DNA of 64,000 nucleotides. Origin: JAWXCE01 sp033764775 (GTDB taxonomy: Bacteria > Pseudomonadota > Alphaproteobacteria > Rhizobiales > Rhodomicrobiaceae). The stretch covers positions 116,791 to 180,790 of the forward strand of contig JANRIQ010000032.1 of assembly GCA_033764775.1 (NCBI GenBank), given 5' to 3'. The notes under the pieces are model-generated. The model did not search any database. It was not told where the DNA came from and worked only from the letters and a program-made list of their open reading frames with translations. The position numbers were made by a program, and so were the translations under genes. Positions 45,296 through 54,522 of the stretch are shown in pieces; within the stretch, counting starts at the first letter, position 1; every line of letters begins with the position of its first letter.

Positions 45296-46252
45296 ATGCG
45301 GTATATGTCACCGGTTTGGTTAGGTTTAAACACAAGGCTAAAAAGAAAGTTGTTAAATGCAAAGTCATATAAGCAATTTACCACGGCTTTTGATGAAATT
45401 CTAAAAGCTGAAAATTTAGAAAAACACCTCTCGCCTCTTTCTTCAGACCTCGCCTCTGATTACAAGCAGGCGATACAGTATTATGATGTTGGCTTTCAAA
45501 CGGAACGAATGATACTTGCCGAAGAGGCAACACGGTTTATCAGGGAAGTACGCGAACGCCTGAACGATGAGCAAAGAAAAGAAACAATCATATCCTTACT
45601 CATAGATCATTCCGGTTCTATGAAAGGCCTACGAATGATCTCAGCCTTAATCGCGGTGGAATGTGCGGTTCAAGCTTTGGAAGAATGCTCAATTTCTACG
45701 GAAATTTTGGGTTACACAACGGTAAACTGGAAAGGTGGACAATCGCGTCGGGCTTGGCGGTGGGCCGGGCGGCCAAGTAACCCCGGTCGCTTGTGTGATC
45801 TGCGTCATATTATTTACGCAGAAGCGGGTGATCAGCCGAGATTGCCTTGGCATTTACGACTTGCTTTGCGGCCCGATATTTTACGGGAAAACGTAGACGG
45901 CGAAGCATTAGAATGGGCTTCAAGTCGTATTTTAAACAGTCGATTTCAGCAAAAAATTGTCTGTATAATCTCGGATGGAGCACCAGTTGACGACTCAACG
46001 CTTACTGAAAATGGCGGCAACTATCTTTACGAGCATTTGAGCGCTGTTCGGAAGAAGCTAAAGAGCGATAATATAAAACTTGGAACTTTGCTGTTAGGCG
46101 ACCTAAACGTTCCAGAACCAGAGATTTTGGAAAAGGCTTCTGAACCTATATCTGCTGGATTAGGGTTGTTAAAGCTGATTCGCCGAATAATTTTTAATAC
46201 TCATGAACCGAAATCTATTTCTGGTGCAGCGCCCTCTCCAAACTCCGCTTAA
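45296..46252 (+). CDS. AT-rich solitary CobT-like VWA domain protein
   Basis: A 318-residue protein whose C-terminal two thirds match the von Willebrand A domain of cobaltochelatase subunit CobT: the metal site DHSGS at 104-108, then NWKGGQSRRAW, GRPSNPGRLCDLRHIIY, NVDGEALEWA and ISDGAPVDDSTL. True CobT is about 600 residues with an acidic N-terminal region, which is absent here, and no CobS or CobN gene is near. Base content is foreign: three 60-base lines (45361, 45661, 46081) count 28%, 40% and 45% G+C. Its last 12 residues read through the 3' end of the convergent patatin gene, as if truncated at an insertion border. CobT-like VWA genes also occur in phages; origin is inferred. Confidence 0.8.
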   Translation: MRYMSPVWLGLNTRLKRKLLNAKSYKQFTTAFDEILKAENLEKHLSPLSSDLASDYKQAIQYYDVGFQTERMILAEEATRFIREVRERLNDEQRKETIISLLIDHSGSMKGLRMISALIAVECAVQALEECSISTEILGYTTVNWKGGQSRRAWRWAGRPSNPGRLCDLRHIIYAEAGDQPRLPWHLRLALRPDILRENVDGEALEWASSRILNSRFQQKIVCIISDGAPVDDSTLTENGGNYLYEHLSAVRKKLKSDNIKLGTLLLGDLNVPEPEILEKASEPISAGLGLLKLIRRIIFNTHEPKSISGAAPSPNSA

Positions 46253-47036
46253 ACGCTTCCTTCGCGGGCGCGGCCGCCTCCCAAATCTCCGCCGCCTTCC
46301 AGAAATCGAGCACGCGAAACGCGCTCACCTCCGGCCGCGCGAACACGTCCGGCGCGCCCGCCTTCAGCTTCTCGTTCAGGATCGCGCGCAGGGCGATCTG
46401 CGTGCTGCCCACCACCGCCTCCACCGAGTTCGGACGCCCCGCCGTCTCCGCAAAGCCCATCACGTCCACGGCGGCGATCACGTCCGCGCGGCCCCGCAAC
46501 AGGTCGAACGGCACGGGGTTCACGAAGCCGCCGTCGATGAGCCAGCGCCCGCCCACCTCCACCGGCTTGAACAGCGCGGGGATGGCGGCCGACGCGGCGA
46601 TGGCTGGGATCAGCGGCCCGGCGCTCAGCACGCATTCCTCTTGCGCGCAGAAGTCCGTCGCGGAGACGTAAAGCGGCACGTCCAGTTCCTCGAATGTCTT
46701 GGGCAGCAGCGCGGGCAGCGCCGTCTCGATCAGCGACACGCCGTTGATGAGCGCGGGCGTCAACGGGTTCCAATAGTCCCACACGCGGCCCGTCCAGCGC
46801 TGGCGCATCACGGAGAGCGCGGCGAAGCGGCGGCCGAAAAGCTCCAGCACATAGGCGCGGATGTCGGCGCCGGTCATGCCCGCCGCGTAGGCCGCGCCGA
46901 TGAGCGCGCCAATGCTCGTGCCTGCGATGACGGTGGGCCGCACGCCCAGTTCGTCCAGCGCCTCCAGCATGGGGATGTGGGCGAGGCCGCGCGCGCCGCC
47001 GCCGCCGAGCGCCAGCCCCAGCCGCAGGTCAGCCAC
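46215..47036 (-). CDS. RssA-type patatin-like phospholipase
   Basis: A 273-residue patatin-fold hydrolase of the RssA group. GGGGARG (residues 11-17) is the oxyanion loop, GTSIG (39-43, Ser41) the nucleophile elbow, and LIDGG the dyad Asp. I chose the GTG at 47036 because AAGGGG lies 7 bases upstream; TTG 47042 is an alternative. It overlaps purD by 8 bases and is probably coupled to it. Its 3' end overlaps the AT-rich CobT-like gene by 38 bases. Confidence 0.88.
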   Translation of the reverse strand: MADLRLGLALGGGGARGLAHIPMLEALDELGVRPTVIAGTSIGALIGAAYAAGMTGADIRAYVLELFGRRFAALSVMRQRWTGRVWDYWNPLTPALINGVSLIETALPALLPKTFEELDVPLYVSATDFCAQEECVLSAGPLIPAIAASAAIPALFKPVEVGGRWLIDGGFVNPVPFDLLRGRADVIAAVDVMGFAETAGRPNSVEAVVGSTQIALRAILNEKLKAGAPDVFARPEVSAFRVLDFWKAAEIWEAAAPAKEAFKRSLERALHQK

Positions 47037-48294
47037 GGCCAAGCCCCTTCAAGCCGATATCCCTGCGGCAAAAGCCGCCCGGCCACTCGATGCGCGCGGC
47101 CGCCGCGTAGGCCCGCTCGCGCGCCTCGCCTAAGTCCGCGCCCGTCGCGGCGATATTGAGCACGCGCCCGCCGTTCGCCACGATGCGCCCGCCGCTCTCG
47201 GCCGTGCCCGCCTGGAACACGCGCGCGATCTCCCCCATCGCATCCAGCCCGCCGATCACCTCGCCGCGCGCAAACGCGCCGGGATAGCCCTTCGCCGCCA
47301 TCACCACGACGACCGCCGCCTCCTCCCGCCAGCGCGGCGTATAGTGCGCGAGGTTGCCGTCGCGGGCGGTGACAAGCGCGGTGAGCAGGTCGGAGTCCAG
47401 CCGCAGCATCAGCGCCTGGCATTCCGGGTCGCCGAAGCGCACGTTGTACTCGATGAGCTTCGGCCCGTCCGCCGTCAGCATCAGCCCGGCGAACAGCACG
47501 CCGGTGAAGGGCGCGCCCATGTCGCGCATCGCGGCCATCGTGGGGCGGATTATCTCGGCCATCACGCGCTCGGTCATGGCCGGCGTCATCGCGGGCGCGG
47601 GCGAATAGGCGCCCATGCCGCCGGTGTTCGGGCCTTCGTCGCCATCGAACGCGCGCTTGTGATCCTGCGCCGCGCCGAACGGGATCGCCGTTTCGCCGTC
47701 GCACAGGGCGAAAAAGCTCGCCTCCTCGCCAGCCAAAAACTCCTCGACGATGATCTCGGCCCCCGCTTGCCCGAACGCGCCGGAGAAGCAGGCGTCCACC
47801 GCCGCTTGCGCCTCAGGCGTAGTCGCCGCGACCGTCACGCCCTTGCCCGCCGCCAGCCCGTCCGCCTTGACGACGATGGGCGCGCCGCGCTCGGCGATGT
47901 AGGCTTTCGCCGCGCCCGCCTCCGCAAAGCGTGCGTAGGCGGCGGTGGGCACGCCAGCGCGCGCGCACAAATCCTTGGTGAAGCCCTTCGAGCCTTCCAG
48001 CCGCGCCGCCGTCGCGCCCGGCCCGAACGCGCGCACGCCCGCCGCCTCCAGATCGTCCGCCAGCCCAGCGACGAGCGGCGCCTCCGGCCCGATCACGGCG
48101 AACTCAATCGCCTTTTCGCGGCAGAAGCGTATGATGGCGGCGTGGTCGGCGATGTCGAGGCCCGCGAGCTCCGCGTGCGCGGCGACGCCCGGATTGCCCG
48201 GCGCGGCGTAAAGTTTCGTGAGCAGCGGGCTTTGCGAGAGCCGCCACGCCAGCGCGTGCTCGCGCCCGCCCGATCCGATCAACAGCACGTTCAT
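47029..48294 (-). CDS. purD: Phosphoribosylamine-glycine ligase
   Basis: ATP-grasp ligase for step 2 of purine synthesis, 421 residues. The N-terminus MNVLLIGSGGREHALAW, the ATP-grasp loop GAPIVVKADGLAAGKGV, and FGDPECQ with LLPLDSDLL-like continuation are standard. ATG 48294; an in-frame extension to 48345 is not conserved. Divergent from xseA with 62 bases between them. Confidence 0.96.
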   Translation of the reverse strand: MNVLLIGSGGREHALAWRLSQSPLLTKLYAAPGNPGVAAHAELAGLDIADHAAIIRFCREKAIEFAVIGPEAPLVAGLADDLEAAGVRAFGPGATAARLEGSKGFTKDLCARAGVPTAAYARFAEAGAAKAYIAERGAPIVVKADGLAAGKGVTVAATTPEAQAAVDACFSGAFGQAGAEIIVEEFLAGEEASFFALCDGETAIPFGAAQDHKRAFDGDEGPNTGGMGAYSPAPAMTPAMTERVMAEIIRPTMAAMRDMGAPFTGVLFAGLMLTADGPKLIEYNVRFGDPECQALMLRLDSDLLTALVTARDGNLAHYTPRWREEAAVVVVMAAKGYPGAFARGEVIGGLDAMGEIARVFQAGTAESGGRIVANGGRVLNIAATGADLGEARERAYAAAARIEWPGGFCRRDIGLKGLGRG

Positions 48295-48356
48295 GATGCG
48301 GTTGTAGCACTTTGAGGCCGCCGAATCGCGCTTAAATAGAAGCAAAGGAGACGCTC

Positions 48357-50048
48357 ATGGCGCGCGGCAATGTCGCGGAGTTCACGGTGTCGGAGCTGTC
48401 CGGCGCCATCAAGCGCACGATGGAGGAGACGTTCGGCTATGTGCGGCTGCGCGGGGAAATCTCCGGCTATCGCGGGCCGCACTCCTCCGGCCACGCCTAT
48501 TTCGCCCTGAAGGACGACCGCGCCAAGATCGAGGCGGTGGTGTGGAAGGGCGTGTTCGGGGGGCTAGCCTTCAAGCCGGAGGAGGGGCTGGAGGTGATCG
48601 CGACCGGCAAGGTCTCGACCTTCCCCGGCACGTCGAAATACCAGATCGTCATCGAGCGGCTGGAGCCGGCTGGCGCGGGCGCGCTGATGGCGCTGTTGGA
48701 GGAGCGGAAGAAAAAGCTCGCCGCGGAAGGGTTGTTCGACGCAGGCCGCAAGCGGCCGCTGCCGTTCTTGCCGCAACTCGTCGGCGTCATCACTTCGCCC
48801 ACCGGCGCCGTCATCCGCGACATGCTGCACGGCTTCAACGAACGCTTCCCGATGCACGTCATCCTCTGGCCGGTGCGCTGCCAGGGCGAGACCTGCGCGG
48901 CGGAGGTGAGCGCGGCCATCCGCGGATTTAACACCTACACTCCGCGCCCCGATGTGCTCATCGTCGCGCGCGGCGGCGGGGCCATCGAGGATTTGTGGGG
49001 CTACAACGAGGAGATCGTCGTGCGCGCGGTCGCGGCGAGCGGCATCCCCGTCATCTCGGCGGTCGGCCACGAGACGGACTGGACGCTGATCGACCTCGTC
49101 GCCGACGCGCGCGCGCCAACGCCGACCAAGGCCGCCGAATGGGCTGCGCCGAAATACGCCGAGCTGCTCGCCAAATCAGCCGACATATCGGCGCGGCTGA
49201 ACGCAGGCGTCTTCCGCCAGCTTGAGGCCAAACGCAACGCGCTGCGCAGCGCCGGGCGCGGCCTTCCACGCCTTCAGGACCTTATCAGCCTGCCGCGCCA
49301 GCGGTTCGACGCGAGCGCCGGCCGCCTGGAGCGTTCGCTCGCGGCCTATGCGGCTGCGGCCCGGGCGCGCGCGCAAACGGCGTTCATCCGGCTCAATCCG
49401 CATGTGTTGCGCGCCGCGTTCACCCGGCGCCGCGATGCGCTGCAGGCGCACGAACAGCTTTTGCGGAGCCGATTGGACAAATCGCTTGCGGCGCGCCGAG
49501 CCCGTCACGGGGTCCTGGCGGCGCGGCTCCGGCCCTCCACCCTCGCGATGCGGCTCGAACGCGCCGGGGAGCGTCTGGCCGCACAGTCTCGCGCTGCGCT
49601 CCAAGCATTTGGACGCGTCGCCGAGCGCCGGCGCGTGTTGCTCCGCCGAAACGGCGACCGGTTGCGCCCCACAATGCTGAGCGCGCCGACCGAGCGCGGG
49701 CGCGAGCGTCTGGGATTGCTTGAGGCGAGGAGCGAACGCGGCCTGCGCGCCGTCCTCGTAAGGCGCCGCGAGCGGCTCACCGCCACGGCGCAGCTTCTCA
49801 ATTCGCTGAGCTATAAAAACGTGCTGGAGCGCGGCTTTGCGGTGGTGCGGGATGAGGCCGGAGCCATGGTGCGTCGCGCCGCCGCCGCGCCGTCCGCCTC
49901 CGCCCTCGAAATTGAGTTTGCCGACGGCCGCTTGCCCGTTCATACTGCGCCGCGCAATCCGGCCGAACCTGCGCGCCCCGCCCTTTCGGCGGACGGCAAA
50001 GCCAAAAAGCGCGCGCAGCCCAAGCAAGATCAGGGGCGGCTGCTATAA
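48357..50048 (+). CDS. xseA: Exodeoxyribonuclease VII large subunit
   Basis: Catalytic and DNA-binding subunit of the ExoVII single-strand nuclease. It is 563 residues, longer than the E. coli 456: an N-terminal OB fold (EFTVSELSGAIKRTMEETFG), the catalytic domain with VITSPTGAVIRDML and VARGGGAIEDLW, AVGHETDWTLID, and then an extended Arg/Ala-rich coiled-coil and tail. ATG 48357 with AAAGGAG. No xseB in the window. Followed by a DUF2093 gene, as often in Hyphomicrobiales. Confidence 0.96.
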   Translation: MARGNVAEFTVSELSGAIKRTMEETFGYVRLRGEISGYRGPHSSGHAYFALKDDRAKIEAVVWKGVFGGLAFKPEEGLEVIATGKVSTFPGTSKYQIVIERLEPAGAGALMALLEERKKKLAAEGLFDAGRKRPLPFLPQLVGVITSPTGAVIRDMLHGFNERFPMHVILWPVRCQGETCAAEVSAAIRGFNTYTPRPDVLIVARGGGAIEDLWGYNEEIVVRAVAASGIPVISAVGHETDWTLIDLVADARAPTPTKAAEWAAPKYAELLAKSADISARLNAGVFRQLEAKRNALRSAGRGLPRLQDLISLPRQRFDASAGRLERSLAAYAAAARARAQTAFIRLNPHVLRAAFTRRRDALQAHEQLLRSRLDKSLAARRARHGVLAARLRPSTLAMRLERAGERLAAQSRAALQAFGRVAERRRVLLRRNGDRLRPTMLSAPTERGRERLGLLEARSERGLRAVLVRRRERLTATAQLLNSLSYKNVLERGFAVVRDEAGAMVRRAAAAPSASALEIEFADGRLPVHTAPRNPAEPARPALSADGKAKKRAQPKQDQGRLL

Positions 50049-50067
50049 GGACGAGAGCTATTCCGGC

Positions 50068-50298
50068 GTGAACAAATTCGAGCGGGCGTTCGGGCTTAAG
50101 GGCGAGGCCAAGGTGCGGTATCTGCCCGGAGAATATCAGGTTTTGGTTTCCGGCGGCTTCGTGCGGTGCGCGGTTACGGGAGAGCCGATTCCGCTCGACG
50201 ATCTGCGCTACTGGAGCGTGGAGTATCAAGAGCCGTACAGCAGCCCCGCCGCGTCGCTCGCGCGCTACCTCCAGCGCAAGGGAGCGCCGAAGCGCTAA
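50068..50298 (+). CDS. DUF2093 domain protein
   Basis: A 76-residue protein that commonly follows xseA in Hyphomicrobiales. The conserved sequence NKFERAFGLKGEAKVRYL, then FVRCAVTGEPIPLDDLRYWSV, fills the whole protein. The start is a GTG at 50068 inside the spacer after xseA. Function unknown; Cys in the CAVTGEP motif suggests metal or substrate binding only speculatively. Confidence 0.88.
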   Translation: MNKFERAFGLKGEAKVRYLPGEYQVLVSGGFVRCAVTGEPIPLDDLRYWSVEYQEPYSSPAASLARYLQRKGAPKR

Positions 50299-50350
50299 AG
50301 CGGCGGCGATAATGGCGCCTGCTTGGGTGAAGCGCCTCGCGCATGACCGA

Positions 50351-51352
50351 TCAGGATCGCCGCTTGCGGCTCAAAGCGGAGATCAACAGCGCTTTGATCG
50401 TGTCCTCCGCATCCGGAGCGAACCAGAGCTCGATCGCGAGGGGCCGCGCGGCCGCGTGCAACTCGCGGAGGGCTCCGGCTGCATTCGGCGAGAGTTTCAC
50501 GTAATCCTTCTCGGTGGTCACAAGCGCCGCGCCCGTGCTGCGCGCGATCCGCAACAACCGCGCCGCGTCCGCTTCGCGATAGCTGTAATGATCAGCGAAG
50601 GAGACGGCCTCGACGATGTGCGCGCCCGCTTCGCGCAAGGTCGAGTAGAATTTCTCCGGCCGACCGATGCCGCAGAACGCCGCCACCCGCGCGCCGCGCA
50701 GCCACTCCGCGCGCACGGGGCGCAATGCGGCGCGGGTGAGCGGGGCGGGGGAGGGTGGCCCTGACCACTCCCCGCCGATGGCGACCACAGCGTCGGCCCG
50801 CGGCAGCTGGAAGGCGAGTCGCGCCCGCAGCGGCCCGGCCGGAAACACGCGCCCGTTGCCAAGACCGTACCCACCATCGACCGCGATCAGGCAGAAATCC
50901 TTATGCAGGCTGGGGTTTTGGAAGCCGTCGTCCATGACGATGACGGTCGCGCCGCTCTCGGCGATGGCGCGTGCGCCAGCGGGTCTATCCCGCGCGATCA
51001 GGGTCGACGCGTGGGCTGCGAGCAGCAGCGGTTCATCGCCCACCAGGGCGGCGTCATGGCTGGCGGCGTTCACCCAGAGCGGGCCACGCTCGACGCCGCC
51101 ATACCCACGCGTCAGGAACGCCGGCGCCTCTCCCGCCCCGCGCAGCAGCCCCGCGACGGCGATGGCGAGCGGCGTCTTGCCCGCGCCGCCCATGGTGAAA
51201 TTGCCGATGCATATGACAGGCAACGGCGCGCGAAACGGCGTCGCGCGCGCGAACCGCGCCTCGACCGCCGCGCCGTAAAGGGCGCTTGCGGGGGAAAGCG
51301 CCAGGGCGCGCCAATCGTCACGCGCCCACCATGACGGCGCCTTATGAGGCAT
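50351..51352 (-). CDS. lpxK: Tetraacyldisaccharide 4'-kinase
   Basis: Membrane-associated kinase adding the 4'-phosphate to the lipid A precursor. It is 333 residues with Walker A NFTMGGAGKTPLAIA (about 52-66), VIVMDDGFQNPSL with the catalytic-dyad Asp/His region, and the FCGIGRPEKFYSTL segment. ATG 51352 overlaps the 3' end of the upstream waaA fusion gene by 11 bases. Adjacent Kdo transferase places it in lipid A/inner-core assembly. Confidence 0.95.
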   Translation of the reverse strand: MPHKAPSWWARDDWRALALSPASALYGAAVEARFARATPFRAPLPVICIGNFTMGGAGKTPLAIAVAGLLRGAGEAPAFLTRGYGGVERGPLWVNAASHDAALVGDEPLLLAAHASTLIARDRPAGARAIAESGATVIVMDDGFQNPSLHKDFCLIAVDGGYGLGNGRVFPAGPLRARLAFQLPRADAVVAIGGEWSGPPSPAPLTRAALRPVRAEWLRGARVAAFCGIGRPEKFYSTLREAGAHIVEAVSFADHYSYREADAARLLRIARSTGAALVTTEKDYVKLSPNAAGALRELHAAARPLAIELWFAPDAEDTIKALLISALSRKRRS

Positions 51353-53384
51353 AGCTGATCGGCGCGGGCAGCTGCTCCGGCGCGGATGGCGGCAGATAGG
51401 GCCGCAGCGCGTCCAGCGTCCGCTGCAGGGCCCCGCCCAAAGCCGCGACGCCCCGCTCGGCGCGGTCGCGCATGGCGCTGGCGAGCGCCGGGTCGCCGTA
51501 CAGGTCGAGCATGGCGCGCGCCATCTCGTCGACGCCGTGGACGACGCGACAGCCGCCGCAGCGCTCCAGCGTCTTGTAGGCGTCCTTGAAGTTGAACACA
51601 TGCGGGCCGGTGAGCACCGCCGCGCCGAGCTTTACGGCCTCGACGGGATTTTGACCGCCATGCTTCACGAGCGATCCGCCGACGAACGCGACCGAGGCGA
51701 GCGAATAGAACAGCCCTAATTCGCCGATGGTGTCGGCGATGAAAACGCTGGCCGCCGCGTCCGGCTCCTGCGCGAGGCCCCGACGCCGCGTCGCCAAGCC
51801 CAGCGTTTTCGCCGCCGCCTCGATGTCGCCGCCGCGGTCGGGGTGGCGCGGCGCGATGATGGTGAGCAGCTTGGGCATGCGCGCGAGCGCCCGCCGGTGC
51901 GCCTCAAGCACGATTTCGTCCTCGCCGGGATGGGTGCTGGCGGCGAGGAACACTGGGCGCGGGCCGATCGTCGCCTGAATGCGCGCCAGTTCGGCGCGGG
52001 CGACGGGCGGAGGGGGCGCGTCGAATTTCAGGTTGCCGGTTGCGGCCGTGCGCGGGGCGCCGAGCTTCTCCAGCCGCCGCGCCAGCCGGTTGGTCTGCGC
52101 CAGGATGAGCTGAAAGCGGGAAAATAGCGGGCGGCTGACGCCCTGAAGGCGCCGCCAGCGCGCAAAAGACCGGTCGGACATGCGCGCGTTCAACAGCAAG
52201 AGCGGCACGCCGCGGGCGTCCGCCTCAAGGATGAGGTTGGGCCAGATCTCGGACTCGGTGAACAGCGCCAGATCGGGGCGCCAGGCGTCCAGAAAGCGTT
52301 TCACGTAAGCCGGCGAGTCGAGGGGCAAAAACTGATGGATAGCGCCTGCAGGCAGCCGCGCCTCCGCGATGCGTGCGGACGTGACCGTCACGGTGGTGAG
52401 GAGGATGTTCAGCGCGGGGGATGAGGCTTTCAGCGCGTGGAGCAGCGGCAATATGGCGTTGGTCTCGCCGACGCTCGCGGCGTGGAACCACCACAGCACG
52501 CCTTCGGGCCGGGGCGCGCTGGGCCGCCCCAGGCGCTCGCTGAGCCGCGCTTCGATCTCCTTGCCTCGCCGTTCGCGCGCCCGCAGGATGAAGCCGGAGG
52601 CAGGCTCCATGGCTCTTGTCGCGGCCGTGTACGCCTTGAGCATCAGACCAGGCCTCGCCTTACCCGAGGCCTTCGCCGGCTCCGCGTCGCGCGCTGGGGG
52701 CCGCCCGCTCAGAGCCTCCGCCCGACGCGCCGCGTCGTTCAGCGCAGCTTCGACCTGCGTGCGCACATGCTCCATCGTCTCGTCGTCGCCGGCTCTCGGC
52801 GCGGTGATCGGATCGCCGACCACAAAACCGATGCGCGAGAACGGCAGGTTGACCACGAAGCGGCTCCAGGTGTTGAGCGCGATCCGGCGCCGCGTGGTCA
52901 GCGCCACGGGCATGATCGGCCGGCCGGAGAGCCGCGAGAGCGTGACGACCCCCAGCCCCGCACGGCGGGCGGGCGCTCCGGGCATGTCCGCCGTGATGAT
53001 GACGGAATAGCCGTCCGCCAGCGCCCTCAGCATGCCCCGCAGGGCCTGGGCGCCGCCCTTGTCGCGCTTGCGTTTGCGGCCTGCGCCTGCGCCCTGGATC
53101 AGCTCCGCGCCGAGGCGGGAGAGCGCGCGCCCGGCGAATTGCCCGTCCGCGTGCGCCGTCACCAGCACTTTGACCTTCATGGCGTCCGGGCGGGCCGGCA
53201 GCGCCATGAACCCCTGGCCGTGCCACACGGTGATGATGCATGGGTGATTGGCCATGAGCTTGGCGTGCGCGTCGTCCGGATCGCTGCGCATGCGCCCGGT
53301 CCTGAACACGAGCTTGATATAGCCCGCAAGCGCGCGCCCCAAGGCGGACGACACGGCCTCTGACCTGAGCAAGCGGTTTTTCAC
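51342..53384 (-). CDS. waaA: DUF374-Kdo transferase fusion protein (WaaA)
   Basis: One continuous 680-residue frame carrying two proteins that are usually separate genes. Residues about 1-215 are a DUF374 domain (acyltransferase-like; ITVWHGQGFM with His55, VLVTAHADGQ, SVIITADMPGAPARR). After a linker (about 216-246) comes a full Kdo transferase, with its N-terminal helix, the catalytic Glu307 in HAASVGETNAILP, FTESEIWPNL and the C-terminal glycosyltransferase domain with GGSLVKHGGQNPVE. It adds Kdo to lipid IVA at the inner membrane. ATG 53384. Order cysQ-DUF4170-DUF374-waaA-lpxK is the normal Hyphomicrobiales arrangement; the fusion of the middle two is unusual. Confidence 0.93.
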   Translation of the reverse strand: MKNRLLRSEAVSSALGRALAGYIKLVFRTGRMRSDPDDAHAKLMANHPCIITVWHGQGFMALPARPDAMKVKVLVTAHADGQFAGRALSRLGAELIQGAGAGRKRKRDKGGAQALRGMLRALADGYSVIITADMPGAPARRAGLGVVTLSRLSGRPIMPVALTTRRRIALNTWSRFVVNLPFSRIGFVVGDPITAPRAGDDETMEHVRTQVEAALNDAARRAEALSGRPPARDAEPAKASGKARPGLMLKAYTAATRAMEPASGFILRARERRGKEIEARLSERLGRPSAPRPEGVLWWFHAASVGETNAILPLLHALKASSPALNILLTTVTVTSARIAEARLPAGAIHQFLPLDSPAYVKRFLDAWRPDLALFTESEIWPNLILEADARGVPLLLLNARMSDRSFARWRRLQGVSRPLFSRFQLILAQTNRLARRLEKLGAPRTAATGNLKFDAPPPPVARAELARIQATIGPRPVFLAASTHPGEDEIVLEAHRRALARMPKLLTIIAPRHPDRGGDIEAAAKTLGLATRRRGLAQEPDAAASVFIADTIGELGLFYSLASVAFVGGSLVKHGGQNPVEAVKLGAAVLTGPHVFNFKDAYKTLERCGGCRVVHGVDEMARAMLDLYGDPALASAMRDRAERGVAALGGALQRTLDALRPYLPPSAPEQLPAPISYAS

Positions 53385-53436
53385 AATGGCCGCCGAGGTG
53401 AAAGGGCGGCGCGCCTGACCTGATGCGACATGGGCG

Positions 53437-53682
53437 TTAAGCGGTTGCTTCGGGATCGAGCAGCTTGTGCATGTGGACGATGAAGTAGCGCATTTGGGCG
53501 TTGTCGACGGTGCGCTGCGCCGCCTCTTTCCAGGCTTTGTAGGCCTCCGCGTAGGATGGGTAAACCCCGACGAGGTCGAGCGCCTTCACATCGCGAAACT
53601 CAAGGCTTCCGACCGCCGTCAGCTCCCCGCCGAACACCAGATGCAAGAGCTGCTTCGACGGCGCGGCGGGTGCATCCTTCAT
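53437..53682 (-). CDS. DUF4170 domain protein
   Basis: An 81-residue protein matching DUF4170: LLHLVFGGELTAVGSLEF, LVGVYPSYAEAYKAWKEAAQRTVDNA and RYFIVHMHKLLDP. It overlaps the cysQ 3' end by 4 bases (ATGA), so it is coupled to it. In Hyphomicrobiales it sits constantly in this cysQ/waaA neighbourhood, but no function is known to me. Confidence 0.9.
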   Translation of the reverse strand: MKDAPAAPSKQLLHLVFGGELTAVGSLEFRDVKALDLVGVYPSYAEAYKAWKEAAQRTVDNAQMRYFIVHMHKLLDPEATA

Positions 53683-54500
53683 CGATCTTCGCCCGTGAGG
53701 TGAAATTGCAGTTGCTTTTCCACCGGTTTTTTACGCGCTAACAACAGGCGGTGCAAGGGCGGTGAGGCGATCAGCAGCCCGTCGCAGCGAGGTTTCGCGG
53801 CGTTGAAGCGCAACGGAGCCCCTTCGCCGTCCGTCGCCTCGCAGCCGGCCTCGCGCGCGATGAGCGCGGCCGCCGCCACGTCCCACTCCCATTTGGGGGT
53901 GAAGGCGAGAACGACCTCCGCCTCCCCAGCGGCGACCATGGATATCCGGTAGGCGATGGAGTTGGCCCATACCCGCTCCAACCGAGGGAGCGGCGCGCGC
54001 CAATTTTTGGGCGCGAGCAGGTTCTTGGAGGCGATGACGCGGGCGCCTTCAAGGCTGGAGCGGTGCGGCGAGCGCAAGGGCGCGCCATTCAGCGTCGCGC
54101 CGGCGCCTTTCCGCGCCGCGAATGTCCGCGCCCTGGCGGGGCTGTAAACGGCGGCGCAGATCGGTTCGCCGTCCTCCACCAGCGCCGCGCAGACGCACCA
54201 GTCCGTTTCGCCGTTCAGAAACGCCTGGGTTCCGTCAATGGGATCGACGATCCAAACGCGCTGCGCCAGCAGCCTGGCGCCGTCATCCACCGTCTCCTCC
54301 GAGAGCCAGCCGTAGCTTGGCCGGGCTTTGGCGAGACGGGCCTCAAGCAGTTCGTTCGCGGCGTAGTCCGCCTCGGTCACGAAGCTGCCGTCGTCCTTGC
54401 GCCACGATTTGACCTTTGAGCGAAAGCGCGCATGCGCAAGGTCGCCCGCTTCCCGCACGGCGTCCAGCAGCAGCGAAAAATCATCCTCGATGTCCCTCAT
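53679..54500 (-). CDS. cysQ: 3'(2'),5'-bisphosphate nucleotidase (inositol monophosphatase family)
   Basis: Metal-dependent phosphatase acting on PAP/PAPS intermediates of sulfur assimilation, or on inositol-type phosphates. It is 273 residues. Metal motifs: LSEETVDD (Glu), VDPIDGTQAF (the family signature) and WEWDVAAAALIAREAG. Annotated as cysQ by synteny; substrate is not provable from sequence. First gene of the series to DUF4170 and waaA. ATG 54500. Confidence 0.9.
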   Translation of the reverse strand: MRDIEDDFSLLLDAVREAGDLAHARFRSKVKSWRKDDGSFVTEADYAANELLEARLAKARPSYGWLSEETVDDGARLLAQRVWIVDPIDGTQAFLNGETDWCVCAALVEDGEPICAAVYSPARARTFAARKGAGATLNGAPLRSPHRSSLEGARVIASKNLLAPKNWRAPLPRLERVWANSIAYRISMVAAGEAEVVLAFTPKWEWDVAAAALIAREAGCEATDGEGAPLRFNAAKPRCDGLLIASPPLHRLLLARKKPVEKQLQFHLTGEDR

Positions 54501-54522
54501 GGCCCCCTGCAGTTTGCAATTC

